This document shows, in pieces, positions 8,424 through 18,274 of a stretch of DNA of 64,000 nucleotides. The notes beneath the pieces were generated by a model. That model made no database searches, had not been told where the DNA came from, and worked only from the letters and a program-made list of their open reading frames with translations. Origin of the DNA: Modicisalibacter coralii (lineage in GTDB: Bacteria; Pseudomonadota; Gammaproteobacteria; Pseudomonadales; Halomonadaceae). The translations under genes were made by a program, and so were the position numbers. The stretch lies in NCBI RefSeq assembly GCF_004117855.1, contig NZ_QWBW01000006.1, forward strand, positions 186,001-250,000, read 5' to 3'. Each line of letters begins with the position of its first letter. Positions within the stretch are counted from its first letter, which is position 1.

Positions 8424-9701
8424 TCAGCCGTCCTTGTTGGCGACCTTGCCTTCGTCCTGCGAGGAGTAGATCAACAGGGGATCACTCTCGCCGGCGATGA
8501 CCGAATCGTCGATCACCACCTTGGTCACGCCTTCCAGCGACGGTACCTCGTACATGGTATCGAGCAGCACCGACTCGAGAATCGAGCGCAGCCCGCGTGC
8601 CCCGGTCTTGCGCGCCATGGCCTTGCGCGCCACGGCACGCAGGGCGTCTTCGCGGAAGTCGAGCTCCACGTTCTCCATCTCGAAGAGCTTCGCGTACTGC
8701 TTGATCAGCGAGTTCTTCGGCTGGGTGAGGATCTCGATCAGCGCATCCTCGGTCAGCTCGGTGAGCGTGGCGATCACCGGCAGACGCCCGACGAACTCGG
8801 GGATCAGACCGAACTTGACCAGATCCTCCGGCTCGACACCGGCCAGGATGTCACCCACGCCCTTGTCGGTATCCTTGCTCTTCACCGAGGCGTTGAAGCC
8901 GATGCCACCCTTCTCGGCGCGATCGCGGATCACCTTGTCCAAACCGGCGAAAGCCCCGCCGACGATGAACAGGATGTTGCCGGTATCGACCTGCAGGAAC
9001 TCCTGCTGGGGATGCTTGCGCCCCCCCTGAGGCGGCACCGATGCCGTGGTCCCCTCGATCAGCTTGAGCAGGGCCTGCTGCACGCCCTCGCCCGAGACGT
9101 CCCGGGTGATCGACGGGTTGTCCGACTTGCGCGAGATCTTGTCGATCTCGTCGATGTAGACGATCCCCTTCTGGGCCTTATCGACATCGTAGTCGCACTT
9201 CTGCAGCAGCTTCTGGATGATGTTCTCGACGTCCTCGCCCACGTAGCCCGCCTCGGTCAGCGTGGTCGCGTCGGCGATGGTGAAGGGCACGTTCAGCAAC
9301 CGCGCCAGCGTCTCGGCCAGCAGGGTCTTGCCGCTGCCCGTCGGGCCGATCAGCAGGATGTTGGACTTGCCGAGTTCGACGTCTTCGGACTTCACCCCGG
9401 CCCGCAGGCGCTTGTAATGGTTGTAGACGGCCACCGACAGCACCATCTTGGCGCGGTCCTGGCCGATCACGTAGTCGTCGAGAGTGTTGCGGATCTCACG
9501 CGGAGCCGGCAGGCGATCCTCGTCGCCCTCTGCATCGGCCTCGAGGACTTCCTCGCGAATGATGTCGTTGCACAAGTCGACACATTCGTCGCAGATATAG
9601 ACGGAGGGACCCGCAATCAGCTTGCGTACCTCATTCTGGTTCTTGCCACAGAACGAGCAATACAGCAGCTTGCCCTCGTCCTTGCCTTTGCCGTCGGCCA
9701 T
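8424..9701 (-). CDS. clpX: ClpXP protease ATPase subunit ClpX
   Basis: A 425-residue AAA+ unfoldase that recognises tagged substrates (including ssrA-tagged proteins) and feeds them to ClpP. The N-terminal zinc-binding domain has Cys15, Cys18, Cys37 and Cys40. Walker A GPTGSGKT is near residue 120, and Walker [10 protein letters not shown] follows. The ClpP-contact IGF-type loop is seen as IGF in GGIGFNAS. The gene lies 67 bases downstream of clpP on the same strand, so both subunits are probably co-transcribed, ending at the terminator 8385-8406. Confidence 0.98.
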   Translation of the reverse strand: MADGKGKDEGKLLYCSFCGKNQNEVRKLIAGPSVYICDECVDLCNDIIREEVLEADAEGDEDRLPAPREIRNTLDDYVIGQDRAKMVLSVAVYNHYKRLRAGVKSEDVELGKSNILLIGPTGSGKTLLAETLARLLNVPFTIADATTLTEAGYVGEDVENIIQKLLQKCDYDVDKAQKGIVYIDEIDKISRKSDNPSITRDVSGEGVQQALLKLIEGTTASVPPQGGRKHPQQEFLQVDTGNILFIVGGAFAGLDKVIRDRAEKGGIGFNASVKSKDTDKGVGDILAGVEPEDLVKFGLIPEFVGRLPVIATLTELTEDALIEILTQPKNSLIKQYAKLFEMENVELDFREDALRAVARKAMARKTGARGLRSILESVLLDTMYEVPSLEGVTKVVIDDSVIAGESDPLLIYSSQDEGKVANKDG

Positions 9702-9768
9702 TCGCGTACCTCTTTACGGCGGCGGCCCGCACGGACCGCCAGGATATGCATGGATAGGATTTACGCTA

Positions 9769-10389
9769 TCAGGATGCCGGACGCTTATCCAGCACCGCGT
9801 CGATCAGGCCATACTCCACCGCCTGATGTCCGTCCATGAAATTGTCGCGGTCGGTATCCTTGGCGATGGTACCGATGTCCTGTCCGGTATGATCGGCCAG
9901 GATCTGATTCAGTTTATGGCGGATATTGAGAATTTCCTTGGTGTGGATCTCGATATCCGAGGCCTGCCCCTGATAGCCGCCGAGCGGCTGATGGATCATC
10001 ATCCGCGAATGCGGCAGGCAGAAGCGCTTGCCCGCCGTGCCGCCGGCGAGCAGCAACGCCCCCATGCTGGCCGCCTGCCCCAGGCAGACGGTGGACACAT
10101 CGGGCTTGACGAACTGCATGGTGTCGTAGATCGACATCCCCGCAGTCACCGAGCCGCCCGGCGAGTTGATGTACAAGTGGATGTCCTTGTCCGGGTTCTC
10201 GGACTCGAGGAACAGCAGCTGCGCCACCACCAGGTTGGCCATGTAGTCTTCCACCGGACCCACCAGGAAGATTACACGCTCCTTGAGCAGGCGGGAGTAG
10301 ATGTCGTACGCCCGCTCACCGCGCGCGCTCTGCTCGACGACCATCGGGACCAGGCCGCCGGCGTTTTGAATATCGAACTCGTTGCCCAT
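9769..10389 (-). CDS. clpP: ATP-dependent Clp protease proteolytic subunit ClpP
   Basis: A 206-residue serine peptidase that forms a two-ring tetradecamer with ClpX or ClpA. The catalytic triad is visible: Ser108 in GQAASMGA, His133 in [10 protein letters not shown] and Asp182 in DRDNFM. The N terminus is typical of a short cleavable propeptide. The frame is open 14 codons further, but the ATG at 10389 has an AGGG ribosome-binding site and the family start. It lies between tig and clpX. Confidence 0.98.
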   Translation of the reverse strand: MGNEFDIQNAGGLVPMVVEQSARGERAYDIYSRLLKERVIFLVGPVEDYMANLVVAQLLFLESENPDKDIHLYINSPGGSVTAGMSIYDTMQFVKPDVSTVCLGQAASMGALLLAGGTAGKRFCLPHSRMMIHQPLGGYQGQASDIEIHTKEILNIRHKLNQILADHTGQDIGTIAKDTDRDNFMDGHQAVEYGLIDAVLDKRPAS

Positions 10390-10460
10390 TGCGTGACACC
10401 CTTCAATCCGGTGATTGGATAGCTCTACCACGTCGTCGATGTGACGGTTCAGTGACTAGA

Positions 10461-10481
10461 GACCCGGCACGAGGCCGGGTC
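10461..10481 (-). terminator. Hairpin between tig and clpP, possible weak terminator
   Basis: A perfect 8-bp stem GACCCGGC/GCCGGGTC with a 5-base loop follows the tig stop by 24 bases. There is no clear T run after it on the - strand, so it may attenuate or stabilise the tig message rather than end it. Confidence 0.4.
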
Positions 10482-10504
10482 AGCGCCAGTCAGCCGCAAC
10501 GCAG

Positions 10505-11860
10505 TCAGGCTTTATCGTCGGCCGGCTCCTCGCCGTCCTCGTCTTCGGCACCGCCCTGCTGCTGGGCGGCCTGAAGCGCCTGCTCGTAGGACATCTCGAC
10601 GTCCTTAACCTGTGCCTGGCCAAGCAGCTTGTCAACCGCCTTCTCCTCGAGGACGGCGGACTTGACCTGGTTCTTCATCTGCTCGTCCTTGAGGTAGTAC
10701 TCGACGACCTGCTCGGGCTGCTGGTACTGCTGCGCGAGTTCCTCGACCTTGGTCTTGATCTCGTCGTCGCTGGCGTCGAGCTCGTGATCCTCGATCACCT
10801 TGCCGAGCAGCAGACCGACCTGTACCCGGCTCTTGGCCTGATCGGCGAACAGTTCGTTGGGCAGCTGCGAGACATCGAAGTCATCGCCCAGGCCGAACTG
10901 CTGGGCAGCCTGGCGCTTGAGCGCATCGGTTTCCTGCTCGATCAGCGAGGCCGGCACCGGGATGTCGTTGGCGCGCTGAAGCGCCTCGAGCACCTGCTGC
11001 TTGACCCGGTTGTCGACGGCCTGCTTGATCTCGCGCTCCATGTTCTTGCGCACTTCGGCGCGGAACTGCTCGAGATCGCCGTTCTCGACGCCGAAACGTT
11101 CGACGAAGGCGGCGTCGACTTCGGGAAGCTGCTGCTCGCTGACCTGGTGGACCTTGACCTTGAAGGTCGCTTCCTGACCCGCCAGGTGCTCTGCCTGATA
11201 GTCTTCCGGGAAGGTCACCCGGATCTCGGTCTCGTCGCCGGCCTTGGTGCCGACCAGCTGATCCTCGAAGCCCGGAATGAAGCTGTCGGAGCCCAGCACC
11301 AGCTCGTGACCTTCGGCCTCGCCACCCTCGAACGGCTCGTCACCGATGAAGCCCTGGAAGTCGATCTTGACCTGATCGCCCTCGGCGGCTTCGCGGTCGA
11401 CGGCTTCCCAGGAGGCATTCTGCTTGCGCAGCGTCTCGATCATCTGGTCGATGTCGGCATCGGTCACCTCGGCGACCGGGCGCTCGACCTCGGCACCCTC
11501 GATGCCGTTCAGGGCGATCTCGGGATAGACCTCCAGCGTGGCGATGAACTCCAGATCCTTACCGGTCTCGTCGACGGTCGGCTCGATGGAGGGGTAGCCC
11601 GCGGGGTTGAGGCTCTGCTCGGTGATCGCACGGACGTAGTGCTGGCGCATCATTTCGCCGACCACTTCGTTGCGCACGTCACGCCCGTAACGCTGCTTCA
11701 CGACCGCCATCGGCACTCTGCCCTGACGGAACCCGTTCAGACGGACGCGCTGGGCGGTATCCTTGAGGCGTTCGCTGACGGCCTGATCGACCTCGTCGGC
11801 CGGTATCTGCACCGTGACGCGGCGTTCGATCGGGGAAGTCGTTTCGACGGAAACTTGCAT
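10505..11860 (-). CDS. tig: Trigger factor, ribosome-associated chaperone
   Basis: A 451-residue protein that binds nascent chains at the ribosome exit tunnel. The N-terminal ribosome-binding domain includes the signature GFRQGRVP (family GFRxGKVP). The FKBP-like peptidyl-prolyl isomerase domain (about 150-245) contains GDQVKIDFQGFIGDEPFEGG. The C-terminal helical chaperone region ends in an acidic tail. The open frame extends 67 codons upstream, but the ATG at 11860 with an AGAGGA site gives the exact family N terminus MQVSVETTSP. It is the first protein gene of the tig-clpP-clpX set, with a putative RpoH promoter 100 bases upstream. Confidence 0.98.
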   Translation of the reverse strand: MQVSVETTSPIERRVTVQIPADEVDQAVSERLKDTAQRVRLNGFRQGRVPMAVVKQRYGRDVRNEVVGEMMRQHYVRAITEQSLNPAGYPSIEPTVDETGKDLEFIATLEVYPEIALNGIEGAEVERPVAEVTDADIDQMIETLRKQNASWEAVDREAAEGDQVKIDFQGFIGDEPFEGGEAEGHELVLGSDSFIPGFEDQLVGTKAGDETEIRVTFPEDYQAEHLAGQEATFKVKVHQVSEQQLPEVDAAFVERFGVENGDLEQFRAEVRKNMEREIKQAVDNRVKQQVLEALQRANDIPVPASLIEQETDALKRQAAQQFGLGDDFDVSQLPNELFADQAKSRVQVGLLLGKVIEDHELDASDDEIKTKVEELAQQYQQPEQVVEYYLKDEQMKNQVKSAVLEEKAVDKLLGQAQVKDVEMSYEQALQAAQQQGGAEDEDGEEPADDKA

Positions 11861-11961
11861 GAATGGTCCTCTACCGACTAGGGCTTGTGAAGTGCGTTCA
11901 AAAGAAGAGGATTTTAAGAATCCCCGCGCGCCCTGGCAAGCGCGCCCAACCTTTGACCCGG

Positions 11962-11989
11962 ATATGGGGACGCAAGGCACCACTTGCAA
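11962..11989 (-). promoter_or_regulatory. Putative RpoH (sigma32) promoter of tig-clpPX
   Basis: On the - strand CCTTGCAA (TTGCAA at 11984-11989) is followed after 14 bases by CCCCATAT (11962-11969). Element and spacing match the putative lon heat-shock promoter, and the transcript would start about 90 bases upstream of tig. The rest of the 281-base interval to the tRNA cluster holds nothing else I recognise. Confidence 0.65.
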
Positions 11990-12141
11990 GGGATGAGGCA
12001 CGAATATCCCGAAGCGGGACTGGAGATACGCGCCGACAAGACGCAAACGGCCCGACTGCACCTACGCACCACGCGTGGGCGAAGTCCGTCGTTGTCGAAG
12101 GCAAAACAGGAAGAGGGAAGGAAAAACGCACGCCGACGAGA

Positions 12142-12217
12142 TGGGGTGGATGATGGGGATCGAACCCACGACCACCGGAGCCACAATCCGGGGCTCTACC
12201 ACTGAGCTACATCCACC
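12142..12217 (-). tRNA. tRNA-His (GTG), copy 2
   Basis: 76 bases including an encoded CCA. The cloverleaf is complete: acceptor stem with the extra 5' G (G-1) opposite C73 that is diagnostic for tRNA-His, D arm GCTCAGTGGTAGAGC, anticodon stem CCGGA/TCCGG around GTG, and T arm GTGGGTTCGATCCCC. It is the last gene of the tRNA cluster and identical in sequence to the copy at 12255-12330. Confidence 0.98.
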
Positions 12218-12254
12218 ACGACTCGTATCAGGCGCTAGCATCGAAGCAGGCGAA

Positions 12255-12330
12255 TGGGGTGGATGATGGGGATCGAACCCACGACCACCGGAGCCACAAT
12301 CCGGGGCTCTACCACTGAGCTACATCCACC
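12255..12330 (-). tRNA. tRNA-His (GTG), copy 1
   Basis: Identical 76-base tRNA-His with encoded CCA, 37 bases upstream of the second copy. The spacers between the copies differ, so this is an old or repaired duplication rather than a simple recent tandem duplication of the whole unit. Confidence 0.98.
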
Positions 12331-12397
12331 ATTGTCCTGCATCGATCGTTCGACGAGACCCCAAGGTGCGGGTTCCCGGGCCAGCCGGCCACCAATC

Positions 12398-12474
12398 TGG
12401 CGCGCCCAGCAGGACTCGAACCTGCAACCTACGGCTTAGAAGGCCGTTGCTCTATCCGGTTGAGCTATAGGCGC
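12398..12474 (-). tRNA. tRNA-Arg (TCT)
   Basis: 77 bases including CCA. Acceptor stem GCGCCTA pairs with TGGGCGC with one T-G wobble. Anticodon TCT lies in the stem ACGGC...GCCGT, reading AGA/AGG codons. The T arm GCAGGTTCGAGTCCTGC is canonical. Confidence 0.97.
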
Positions 12475-12561
12475 GCTTTGCCATGGCCTAGCTCTCACAC
12501 CGCCGCTTCGTTCACTACGGCGCGAGTTCCAGCTGAAGCGGGCCAACCTGCCTGCAACAGA

Positions 12562-12638
12562 TGGTCGGGGTAGAGGGATTTGAACCCCCGACATCCTGCT
12601 CCCAAAGCAGGCGCGCTACCAGACTGCGCTATACCCCG
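12562..12638 (-). tRNA. tRNA-Pro (TGG)
   Basis: 77 bases including CCA. The acceptor CGGGGTA pairs with TACCCCG (the C1-G72 pair usual for bacterial tRNA-Pro). Anticodon TGG lies between CCTGC and GCAGG stems, and the T arm GGGGGTTCAAATCCCTC is canonical. It is the first gene of the Pro-Arg-His-His cluster, the same kinds of tRNA as the E. coli argX-hisR-leuT-proM cluster. Confidence 0.97.
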
Positions 12639-12692
12639 CCGGCGAGATACACGGCCTTGACGCTTGCCACCGGGCCTCGTCAAGCGCTGCAT

Positions 12693-12720
12693 ATTTTACG
12701 CAACTTCCTCCGCGGGTCAA
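12693..12720 (-). promoter_or_regulatory. Putative promoter of the tRNA cluster
   Basis: On the - strand TTGACC (12715-12720) lies 16 bases from TAAAAT (12693-12698), about 55 bases upstream of tRNA-Pro. A GC-rich stretch follows the -10, as in stringently controlled stable-RNA promoters. Confidence 0.6.
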
Positions 12721-12837
12721 GCCTTTAGCGAACACCCTCGCTATCGGCCGCTTTGACTGGCGGGCATTGCATGCGAAAATCAGCGCCTTTCTTTCTCGGC
12801 TCCGTCCCAGCGCCGCCAAGTATCAAAGGAATCCCCG

Positions 12838-13707
12838 ATGACCGCCCAATTGATCGATGGCAAGGCCATTGCCGCGCACGTCCGCCAACAGGTCGCCCGA
12901 CAGGTCGAAGCCCGCCGTGAGTCGGGGGCCCGGGTCCCCGGCCTCGCCGTGGTCCTGGTCGGCGAAGACCCGGCCTCGGAAGTCTACGTCCGCAACAAGC
13001 ACAAGGCGTGCGACAAGGCGGGCATTCTGTCCTTTCGTCATTCGTTGCCGGCCGACACCCGCCAGAGCGAGCTGGAGCAGCTGGTCGATCGCCTCAATGC
13101 CGACCCGGCCGTGGACGGCATCCTGGTGCAACTCCCCCTGCCGGATCACCTCGACGCCCGGCCGATTCTCGAGCGCATCCACCCCGACAAGGACGTCGAC
13201 GGCTTTCATCCCTACAATCTCGGGCGGCTCGCGCAGCGCCTGCCGGTCCTGCGCCCCTGCACACCCAAGGGGGTGATGACCCTGCTCCAGGAAAGCGGCG
13301 TCAAGGTCCGCGGACTCGACGCCACCATCGTCGGCGCCTCCAACATCGTCGGCCGCCCGATGGCGCTGGAACTGATGCTGGCCGGCAGCACCACTACCGT
13401 CTGCCACCGTTTCACCCGGGACCTCAAGTCACATGTGGAACGTGCCGATATTCTGGTGGTGGCGGTGGGCATTCCCGATCTGGTCAAGGGCGAATGGGTC
13501 AAACCCGGCGCCGTGGTGATCGACGTGGGCATCAATCGCCAGGACGACGGCCAGCTGGTCGGCGACGTCGAATTCGCCCCGGCCGCCGAGCGCGCCAGCC
13601 TGATCACGCCGGTGCCGGGCGGCGTCGGGCCGATGACCGTGGCGTCGCTGCTCGAGAACACCCTCTTCGCGGCCGAGCTGCACGACGCCATGCAGAGCCG
13701 GGACTGA
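12838..13707 (+). CDS. folD: Bifunctional methylene-THF dehydrogenase/cyclohydrolase FolD
   Basis: A 289-residue cytosolic enzyme interconverting 5,10-methylene-, methenyl- and 10-formyl-tetrahydrofolate with NADP. The active-site Lys lies in YVRNKHKAC (family Y-V-x-x-K). The second signature [16 protein letters not shown] is near the C terminus. Cofactor-binding GASNIVGRP is present. An AAGGAAT ribosome-binding site precedes the ATG. It is divergent from the tRNA cluster. The downstream luxS and mtnN also serve one-carbon/methyl-cycle metabolism. Confidence 0.98.
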   Translation: MTAQLIDGKAIAAHVRQQVARQVEARRESGARVPGLAVVLVGEDPASEVYVRNKHKACDKAGILSFRHSLPADTRQSELEQLVDRLNADPAVDGILVQLPLPDHLDARPILERIHPDKDVDGFHPYNLGRLAQRLPVLRPCTPKGVMTLLQESGVKVRGLDATIVGASNIVGRPMALELMLAGSTTTVCHRFTRDLKSHVERADILVVAVGIPDLVKGEWVKPGAVVIDVGINRQDDGQLVGDVEFAPAAERASLITPVPGGVGPMTVASLLENTLFAAELHDAMQSRD

Positions 13708-13712
13708 ACGTA

Positions 13713-13718
13713 TATAAT
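13713..13718 (+). promoter_or_regulatory. Consensus -10 element upstream of luxS
   Basis: A perfect TATAAT lies 6 bases after the folD stop and 53 bases before the luxS start. No good -35 sits at the usual distance, so activity may need an activator. Confidence 0.4.
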
Positions 13719-13770
13719 TTCGCCCCTAACGAATTACCCGATCCTTCAACAGCAACCCGTGGAGTCCTGG

Positions 13771-14235
13771 ATGAGCGATCAGATGAACGTCGAGAGCTTC
13801 AACCTCGACCACACCAAGGTCAAGGCCCCCTATGTCCGCCTGGCCGGCGTCAAGACCGGCGAGCACGGCGACAGCATTCACAAGTACGACATGCGTTTCT
13901 GCCAGCCCAATCAGGCGCACATGGAGATGCCCGCCCTGCACTCGCTCGAGCACCTGATGGCGGAGCTCTCGCGCAATCACAGCGACAAGGTGGTCGACAT
14001 CAGCCCGATGGGCTGCCAGACCGGCTTCTACGTCGCCATGCTCAACCACGACGACTATGACGGCGTGCTCGACCTGCTCGAGGCCACCCTGAAGGACATC
14101 CTCGACGCCGACGAGGTCCCCGCCTGCAACGAGATGCAGTGCGGCTGGGCGGCCAGCCACAGCCTGGAAGGCGCCCAGCAGCTCGCCCGCGACTTCCTCG
14201 CCAAACGTGACGAATGGGGTCAGGTCTTTGCCTGA
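13771..14235 (+). CDS. luxS: S-ribosylhomocysteine lyase LuxS (AI-2 synthase)
   Basis: LuxS cleaves S-ribosylhomocysteine to homocysteine and DPD, the precursor of autoinducer-2. The 154-residue protein has the metal site His57-x-x-Glu60-His61 (HSLEH) plus Cys124, and the catalytic Cys82 in GCQTGFY. I chose ATG 13771 because GGAG lies directly upstream at 13761-13764; a GTG four codons earlier would place the start before that site. With mtnN 25 bases downstream it forms the full two-step route from S-adenosylhomocysteine to homocysteine. Confidence 0.97.
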   Translation: MSDQMNVESFNLDHTKVKAPYVRLAGVKTGEHGDSIHKYDMRFCQPNQAHMEMPALHSLEHLMAELSRNHSDKVVDISPMGCQTGFYVAMLNHDDYDGVLDLLEATLKDILDADEVPACNEMQCGWAASHSLEGAQQLARDFLAKRDEWGQVFA

Positions 14236-14260
14236 GCCGCGACGGGAGACGATTCAGCGC

Positions 14261-14986
14261 ATGCACAAGATCGGCATCATCGGCGCCATGCAGGAAGAGG
14301 TCGCGCTGCTGGCCTCGCGCCTGGAAGGCTGCGAAATCCGCCATCACGTCGGCTCGACGTTCTACATCGGCCGCCTGCAGGGCGTCGAGGTGGTGATCCT
14401 GCAGTCGGGCATCGGCAAGGTCAACGCCGCCATCGGCACTACCTTGCTGCTCGACATGTACCACCCCGAGGCGATCATCAACACCGGCTCGGCGGGCGGC
14501 TTCGGCGCCGGCCTCGAGGTGGGCGACGTGGTGATCTCCAGCGAGGTGCGCCATCACGACGTCGATGCCGTGGTCTTCGGCTACGAGCACGGTCAGGTGC
14601 CGCAGATGCCCGCCGCCTACCTCCCGGACGAGCGCCTGGTGCGCGTGGCCAGAGAGTGCATCGAGGGCCTCGGCCACCTGCGTGTTCACGAAGGCCTGAT
14701 CGCCACCGGCGATGCCTTCATGGCCTGTCCGGACGCCGTCGAGCGCACCCGTGGACGCTTCCCGACGATGCTCGCCGCCGAGATGGAAGCCGCCGCCATC
14801 GCCCAGACCTGCCATCTCTACGGCTGCCCCTTCGTGGTGATTCGCGCGCTGTCGGACATCGCCGGCAAGGAATCCAACCTCTCCTTCACCGCCTTCATCG
14901 ATCAGGCGGCCCGTCACTCGGCCGAAATGGTCGAGGCAATGATCGTGCGCCTCGGCACGCCGCGCCACGAGCCCCACGAGGCCTGA
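14261..14986 (+). CDS. mtnN: 5'-methylthioadenosine/S-adenosylhomocysteine nucleosidase
   Basis: A 241-residue nucleosidase that removes adenine from SAH and MTA, supplying S-ribosylhomocysteine to LuxS. The N terminus IGIIGAMQEE holds the catalytic Glu12. The nucleoside-binding AAEMEAAAIAQ (Met-Glu contacting ribose) and the catalytic Asp in RALSDIAG are present. It lies 25 bases downstream of luxS, with the ATG at 14261 preceded by GGGAG. A strong terminator follows at 15010-15044. Confidence 0.97.
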   Translation: MHKIGIIGAMQEEVALLASRLEGCEIRHHVGSTFYIGRLQGVEVVILQSGIGKVNAAIGTTLLLDMYHPEAIINTGSAGGFGAGLEVGDVVISSEVRHHDVDAVVFGYEHGQVPQMPAAYLPDERLVRVARECIEGLGHLRVHEGLIATGDAFMACPDAVERTRGRFPTMLAAEMEAAAIAQTCHLYGCPFVVIRALSDIAGKESNLSFTAFIDQAARHSAEMVEAMIVRLGTPRHEPHEA

Positions 14987-15009
14987 CCCGGCCGAGAGAC
15001 CTGCGAGGC

Positions 15010-15044
15010 ACAAGAAACCGCGCTGACGAGGCGCGGTTTCTTGT
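15010..15044. terminator. Intrinsic terminator between mtnN and cysS
   Basis: A perfect 14-bp inverted repeat (15010-15023 and 15031-15044, 7-base loop) with A-rich and T-rich ends lies between the converging mtnN and cysS genes and can serve both. Confidence 0.85.
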
Positions 15045-15065
15045 GTCGGCCGGCGGCGATACCGC

Positions 15066-16448
15066 TTATCGATCCAGTACCCAGGTCGTGCCCTCGCGGG
15101 AATCCTTGAGCACGATGCCTAGCGCCGCCAGCTCGTCGCGAATGCGGTCGGCCTCGGCGAAGTTCCGGGCCTTCTTGGCCTCGGCACGCGCAGCGATGCG
15201 CGCAGCGATTTCCGCTTCCGGCAACGGCAGCGCCGACTCGCCCCCCTGCAGGAAGGCTTCCGGCTGCTGACCGAAGAGCCCCAGGATACCCCCGAGCCGC
15301 TTGAGCTCGAAGGCCAGCGCCGCGGCCCGCTCGTCACCGTCGGCCTTGGCGCGGTTGAGCTCGCGCGCCAGGTCGAAGAGCACCGCCAGGGCCTCGGGAG
15401 TATTGAAGTCGTCGTCCATCGCCGCCGTGAAGCGCGCGGCATGGTCGGTGTCGACCTCGCCCTCGATCGCCTCGACACCCGCCAGCGCGTTGTAGAAGCG
15501 CTCCAGCGAACGGCGCGCGTCGTCGAGCGCGTCCGGCGCATAATTGATCGGACTGCGGTAGTGGCTCGCCACCAGCAGATAGCGCACCACTTCCGGGTCG
15601 TGCACCGCCAGCACGTCACGAATGGTGAAGAAGTTGCCAAGCGACTTGGACATCTTCTGCTGATCGACGCGCACCGCTCCGGCGTGCATCCAGGTATTGA
15701 CGTAATGCTTGCCGGTTGCCGCCTCGCTCTGGGCGATCTCGTTCTCGTGGTGCGGGAAGGTCAGGTCCGGCCCGCCGCCATGGATGTCGAAGGTCTCGCC
15801 CAGGCAGCGCGTGGACATCGCCGAGCACTCGATGTGCCAGCCCGGGCGCCCTTCACCCCAGGGCGAGGGCCAGCTCGCCTCATTGGGCTTGGCCGCCTTC
15901 CACAGCACGAAGTCGAGCGGATCCTCCTTGTGCGCCTCGACGTCGACCCGGGCGCCGGCGCGCATCTCGTCGAGGTCGCGATTGTTGAGCTTGCCGTAGT
16001 CGGCGAAGCGGCGCACCCGGTAGTAGACGTCGCCATTGTCGGCCCGATAGGCATAGCCCTTGTCGATCAGCGTCGCGATCATCGCCGTGATCGCGTCGAC
16101 GTGGCCGGTGGCGCGCGGCTCGAGATCGGGACGCAGCACGCCGAGACGCCCCTCGTCCTCGTGCATGGCGGCGATCATGCGTTCGGTGAGCGCGGCGATC
16201 GACTCGCCGTTATCCTCGGCGCGCTTGAGGATCTTGTCGTCGATGTCGGTGATGTTGCGCACATAGGTCACCTCGAAGCCCCGCGAGCGCAGGTAGCGGG
16301 TGATCACGTCGAAGGCGACCATCACCCGGGCGTGGCCGATGTGGCAGTAGTCGTAGACAGTGATCCCGCAGACGTACATGCGGATCTTGCCCGGCTCGAG
16401 CGGAACGAAGGTTTCCTTGGTACGAGTCAGGGTGTTGTAGATCTGCAT
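15066..16448 (-). CDS. cysS: Cysteinyl-tRNA synthetase
   Basis: A class I aminoacyl-tRNA synthetase of 460 residues, the usual length. HIGHAR (36-41) and KMSKSLGN are the ATP-binding motifs. The zinc site begins with Cys27 in [10 protein letters not shown], and later CSAMS and HHENE supply further ligands. The ATG at 16448 gives the family N terminus MQIYNTLTR; a longer open frame exists upstream but overlaps glnS. It lies 2 bases downstream of glnS, so both charging enzymes form one operon. Confidence 0.98.
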   Translation of the reverse strand: MQIYNTLTRTKETFVPLEPGKIRMYVCGITVYDYCHIGHARVMVAFDVITRYLRSRGFEVTYVRNITDIDDKILKRAEDNGESIAALTERMIAAMHEDEGRLGVLRPDLEPRATGHVDAITAMIATLIDKGYAYRADNGDVYYRVRRFADYGKLNNRDLDEMRAGARVDVEAHKEDPLDFVLWKAAKPNEASWPSPWGEGRPGWHIECSAMSTRCLGETFDIHGGGPDLTFPHHENEIAQSEAATGKHYVNTWMHAGAVRVDQQKMSKSLGNFFTIRDVLAVHDPEVVRYLLVASHYRSPINYAPDALDDARRSLERFYNALAGVEAIEGEVDTDHAARFTAAMDDDFNTPEALAVLFDLARELNRAKADGDERAAALAFELKRLGGILGLFGQQPEAFLQGGESALPLPEAEIAARIAARAEAKKARNFAEADRIRDELAALGIVLKDSREGTTWVLDR

Positions 16449-16450
16449 GC

Positions 16451-18130
16451 TCAGCCCTTCTTCTGGATCTTGGCCCAGGTGTCCTTGAGTCCGACGATGC
16501 GGTTGAAGACCCGCTTGCCCTCGGCGACGGCATAGCGGTCGGCGCAGAAGTAGCCCACCCGCTCGAACTGATAGCGCGCCTCCGGGGCGATATCGGCCAG
16601 GCTCGGCTCGGCGTAGCCTTCGACCACGCTCAGCGACGCGTCGTTGAGATGCTCGAGGAAGTCGACGTCGCGGTCCCTGTCGGGGGCCTCGACCTGGAAA
16701 AGGTTGTCGTAGAGACGCACCTCGACCGGCACCGCGTGCGCGGCGCTGACCCAGTGGATCACACCCTTGACCTTGCGCCCTTCCGGGTTCTTGCCGAGGG
16801 TGTCGAAGTCGACCGAGCAACGCAGCTCCTCGATCTCGCCGTCAGCCCCCTTGATCACCTCGTCGCAGCGAATCACGTAGGCGTTGCGCAGGCGCACCTC
16901 CTTGCCCGGCGCCAGGCGGAAGAACTTCTTGGGCGGCTCCTCCATGAAATCGTCGGCGTCGATCCAGATCTCGCGGGTCAACGGCAGACGACGCACGCCC
17001 ATGTCGTCACGGGCGGGATGTCCCGCCACCTCGAAGACCTCGTCATGATCCTCGGCTACGTTGGTCAGCACCACCTTGAGCGGTTTGAGCACGCACATCG
17101 CCCGCGGCGCGTTGTCCTCGAGATCGGAGCGGATCGCGTGGTAGAGCATGGCGATGTCGACCATGCCGCCCTCGGCACGGGTCACGCCGATCATCTCGCA
17201 GAACTTGCGGATCGAGGCCGGCGTGTAGCCGCGCCGCCGCATGCCCGAGATGGTCGGCATGCGCGGGTCGTCCCAGCCATCCACCACCCCTTCGTCGACC
17301 AGCAGCTTGAGCTTGCGCTTCGAGGTCACGGTGTAGTTGAGGTTGAGCCGCGCGAACTCGATCTGGCGCGGGCGACTGGGCACCGGCAGGTTGTCCAGGA
17401 ACCACTCGTAGAGCGGCCGATGATCCTCGAACTCCAGGGTGCAGATCGAATGCGTGACGCCCTCGAGGGCATCCGACTGGCCATGCGTGAAGTCGTACGA
17501 GGGGTAGATCTTCCACTTGTCGCCGGTCTGATGATGGCTGGCATGGCGGATACGATAGAGAATCGGATCGCGCAGATTGATGTTGGGCGAAGCCATGTCG
17601 ATCTTGGCGCGCAGCACCTTCTCGCCCTCGGCGAATTCGCCACGCCGCATCCGCTCGAGCAGATCGAGGTTCTCGTCGGCCGAACGGTCGCGATAGGGGC
17701 TCGGCCGCCCCGGCTCGGTCAGCGTCCCCCGGTATTCGCGAATCTCGTCCGGCGACAGATCGTCGACATAGGCCTTGCCCTCGCGCACCAGATGCTGGGC
17801 CCAGGCGTAGAGCCGATCGAAATAGTCCGAGGCATAGCGCACCTCGCCGGCCCAGCGAAAGCCCAGCCATTCGACATCGGCCTTGATGGCGTCGATGTAG
17901 GCTTGTTCCTCCTTGGCCGGGTTGGTGTCGTCGAAGCGCAGGTGGCAGTCCCCGCCGAACTGCTCGGCGATCCCGAAGTTCAGGCAGATCGACTTGGCAT
18001 GGCCGATGTGCAGAAAGCCGTTGGGTTCCGGCGGAAACCGGGTGACGACGGTGTCCACCGTACCCGCGTCGACTTCCTCGCGAATCTGGTTGCGGATGAA
18101 GTTCGGGGCGCTGCTACTCTCGTGGGTCAT
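16451..18130 (-). CDS. glnS: Glutaminyl-tRNA synthetase
   Basis: A class I synthetase of 559 residues. [17 protein letters not shown] contains the HIGH motif and the GlnRS-specific PPEPNG segment. The KMSKS-like motif is VTSKRKLK. The C-terminal beta-barrel anticodon-binding region is complete. The presence of GlnRS is typical of gammaproteobacteria, which got it from eukaryotes. The ATG at 18130 is the family start; upstream open frame overlaps ppiB on the opposite strand. Confidence 0.98.
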   Translation of the reverse strand: MTHESSSAPNFIRNQIREEVDAGTVDTVVTRFPPEPNGFLHIGHAKSICLNFGIAEQFGGDCHLRFDDTNPAKEEQAYIDAIKADVEWLGFRWAGEVRYASDYFDRLYAWAQHLVREGKAYVDDLSPDEIREYRGTLTEPGRPSPYRDRSADENLDLLERMRRGEFAEGEKVLRAKIDMASPNINLRDPILYRIRHASHHQTGDKWKIYPSYDFTHGQSDALEGVTHSICTLEFEDHRPLYEWFLDNLPVPSRPRQIEFARLNLNYTVTSKRKLKLLVDEGVVDGWDDPRMPTISGMRRRGYTPASIRKFCEMIGVTRAEGGMVDIAMLYHAIRSDLEDNAPRAMCVLKPLKVVLTNVAEDHDEVFEVAGHPARDDMGVRRLPLTREIWIDADDFMEEPPKKFFRLAPGKEVRLRNAYVIRCDEVIKGADGEIEELRCSVDFDTLGKNPEGRKVKGVIHWVSAAHAVPVEVRLYDNLFQVEAPDRDRDVDFLEHLNDASLSVVEGYAEPSLADIAPEARYQFERVGYFCADRYAVAEGKRVFNRIVGLKDTWAKIQKKG

Positions 18131-18211
18131 GGGACGTCGGAGAACCTCTTGATGTTCGGGTGTCGCGCGCGGTTTGAAGCCGACGGCTTCGCGCGTCGCT
18201 CGAAAGCGGCT

Positions 18212-18242
18212 ATTATAGCGTGACGCCAGCGCGCTTCGCCAA
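18212..18242 (-). promoter_or_regulatory. Possible promoter of glnS-cysS
   Basis: On the - strand a perfect TATAAT (18212-18217) lies about 80 bases upstream of glnS. The nearest -35-like hexamer TTGGCG (18237-18242) is 19 bases away, longer than optimal. Confidence 0.4.
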
Positions 18243-18274
18243 GGCGCACCATCCAGACAGTTCGGAAAGCTCCC

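Noticed and set aside
6260-8500. A 746-codon open frame antisense to lon
   Set aside because: It has no family motif, covers Lon exactly in the complementary strand, and such frames are expected in GC-rich genes with strong third-position bias.
12090-12141. Terminator immediately after the tRNA cluster
   Set aside because: There is a T run on the - strand but no convincing stem before it.
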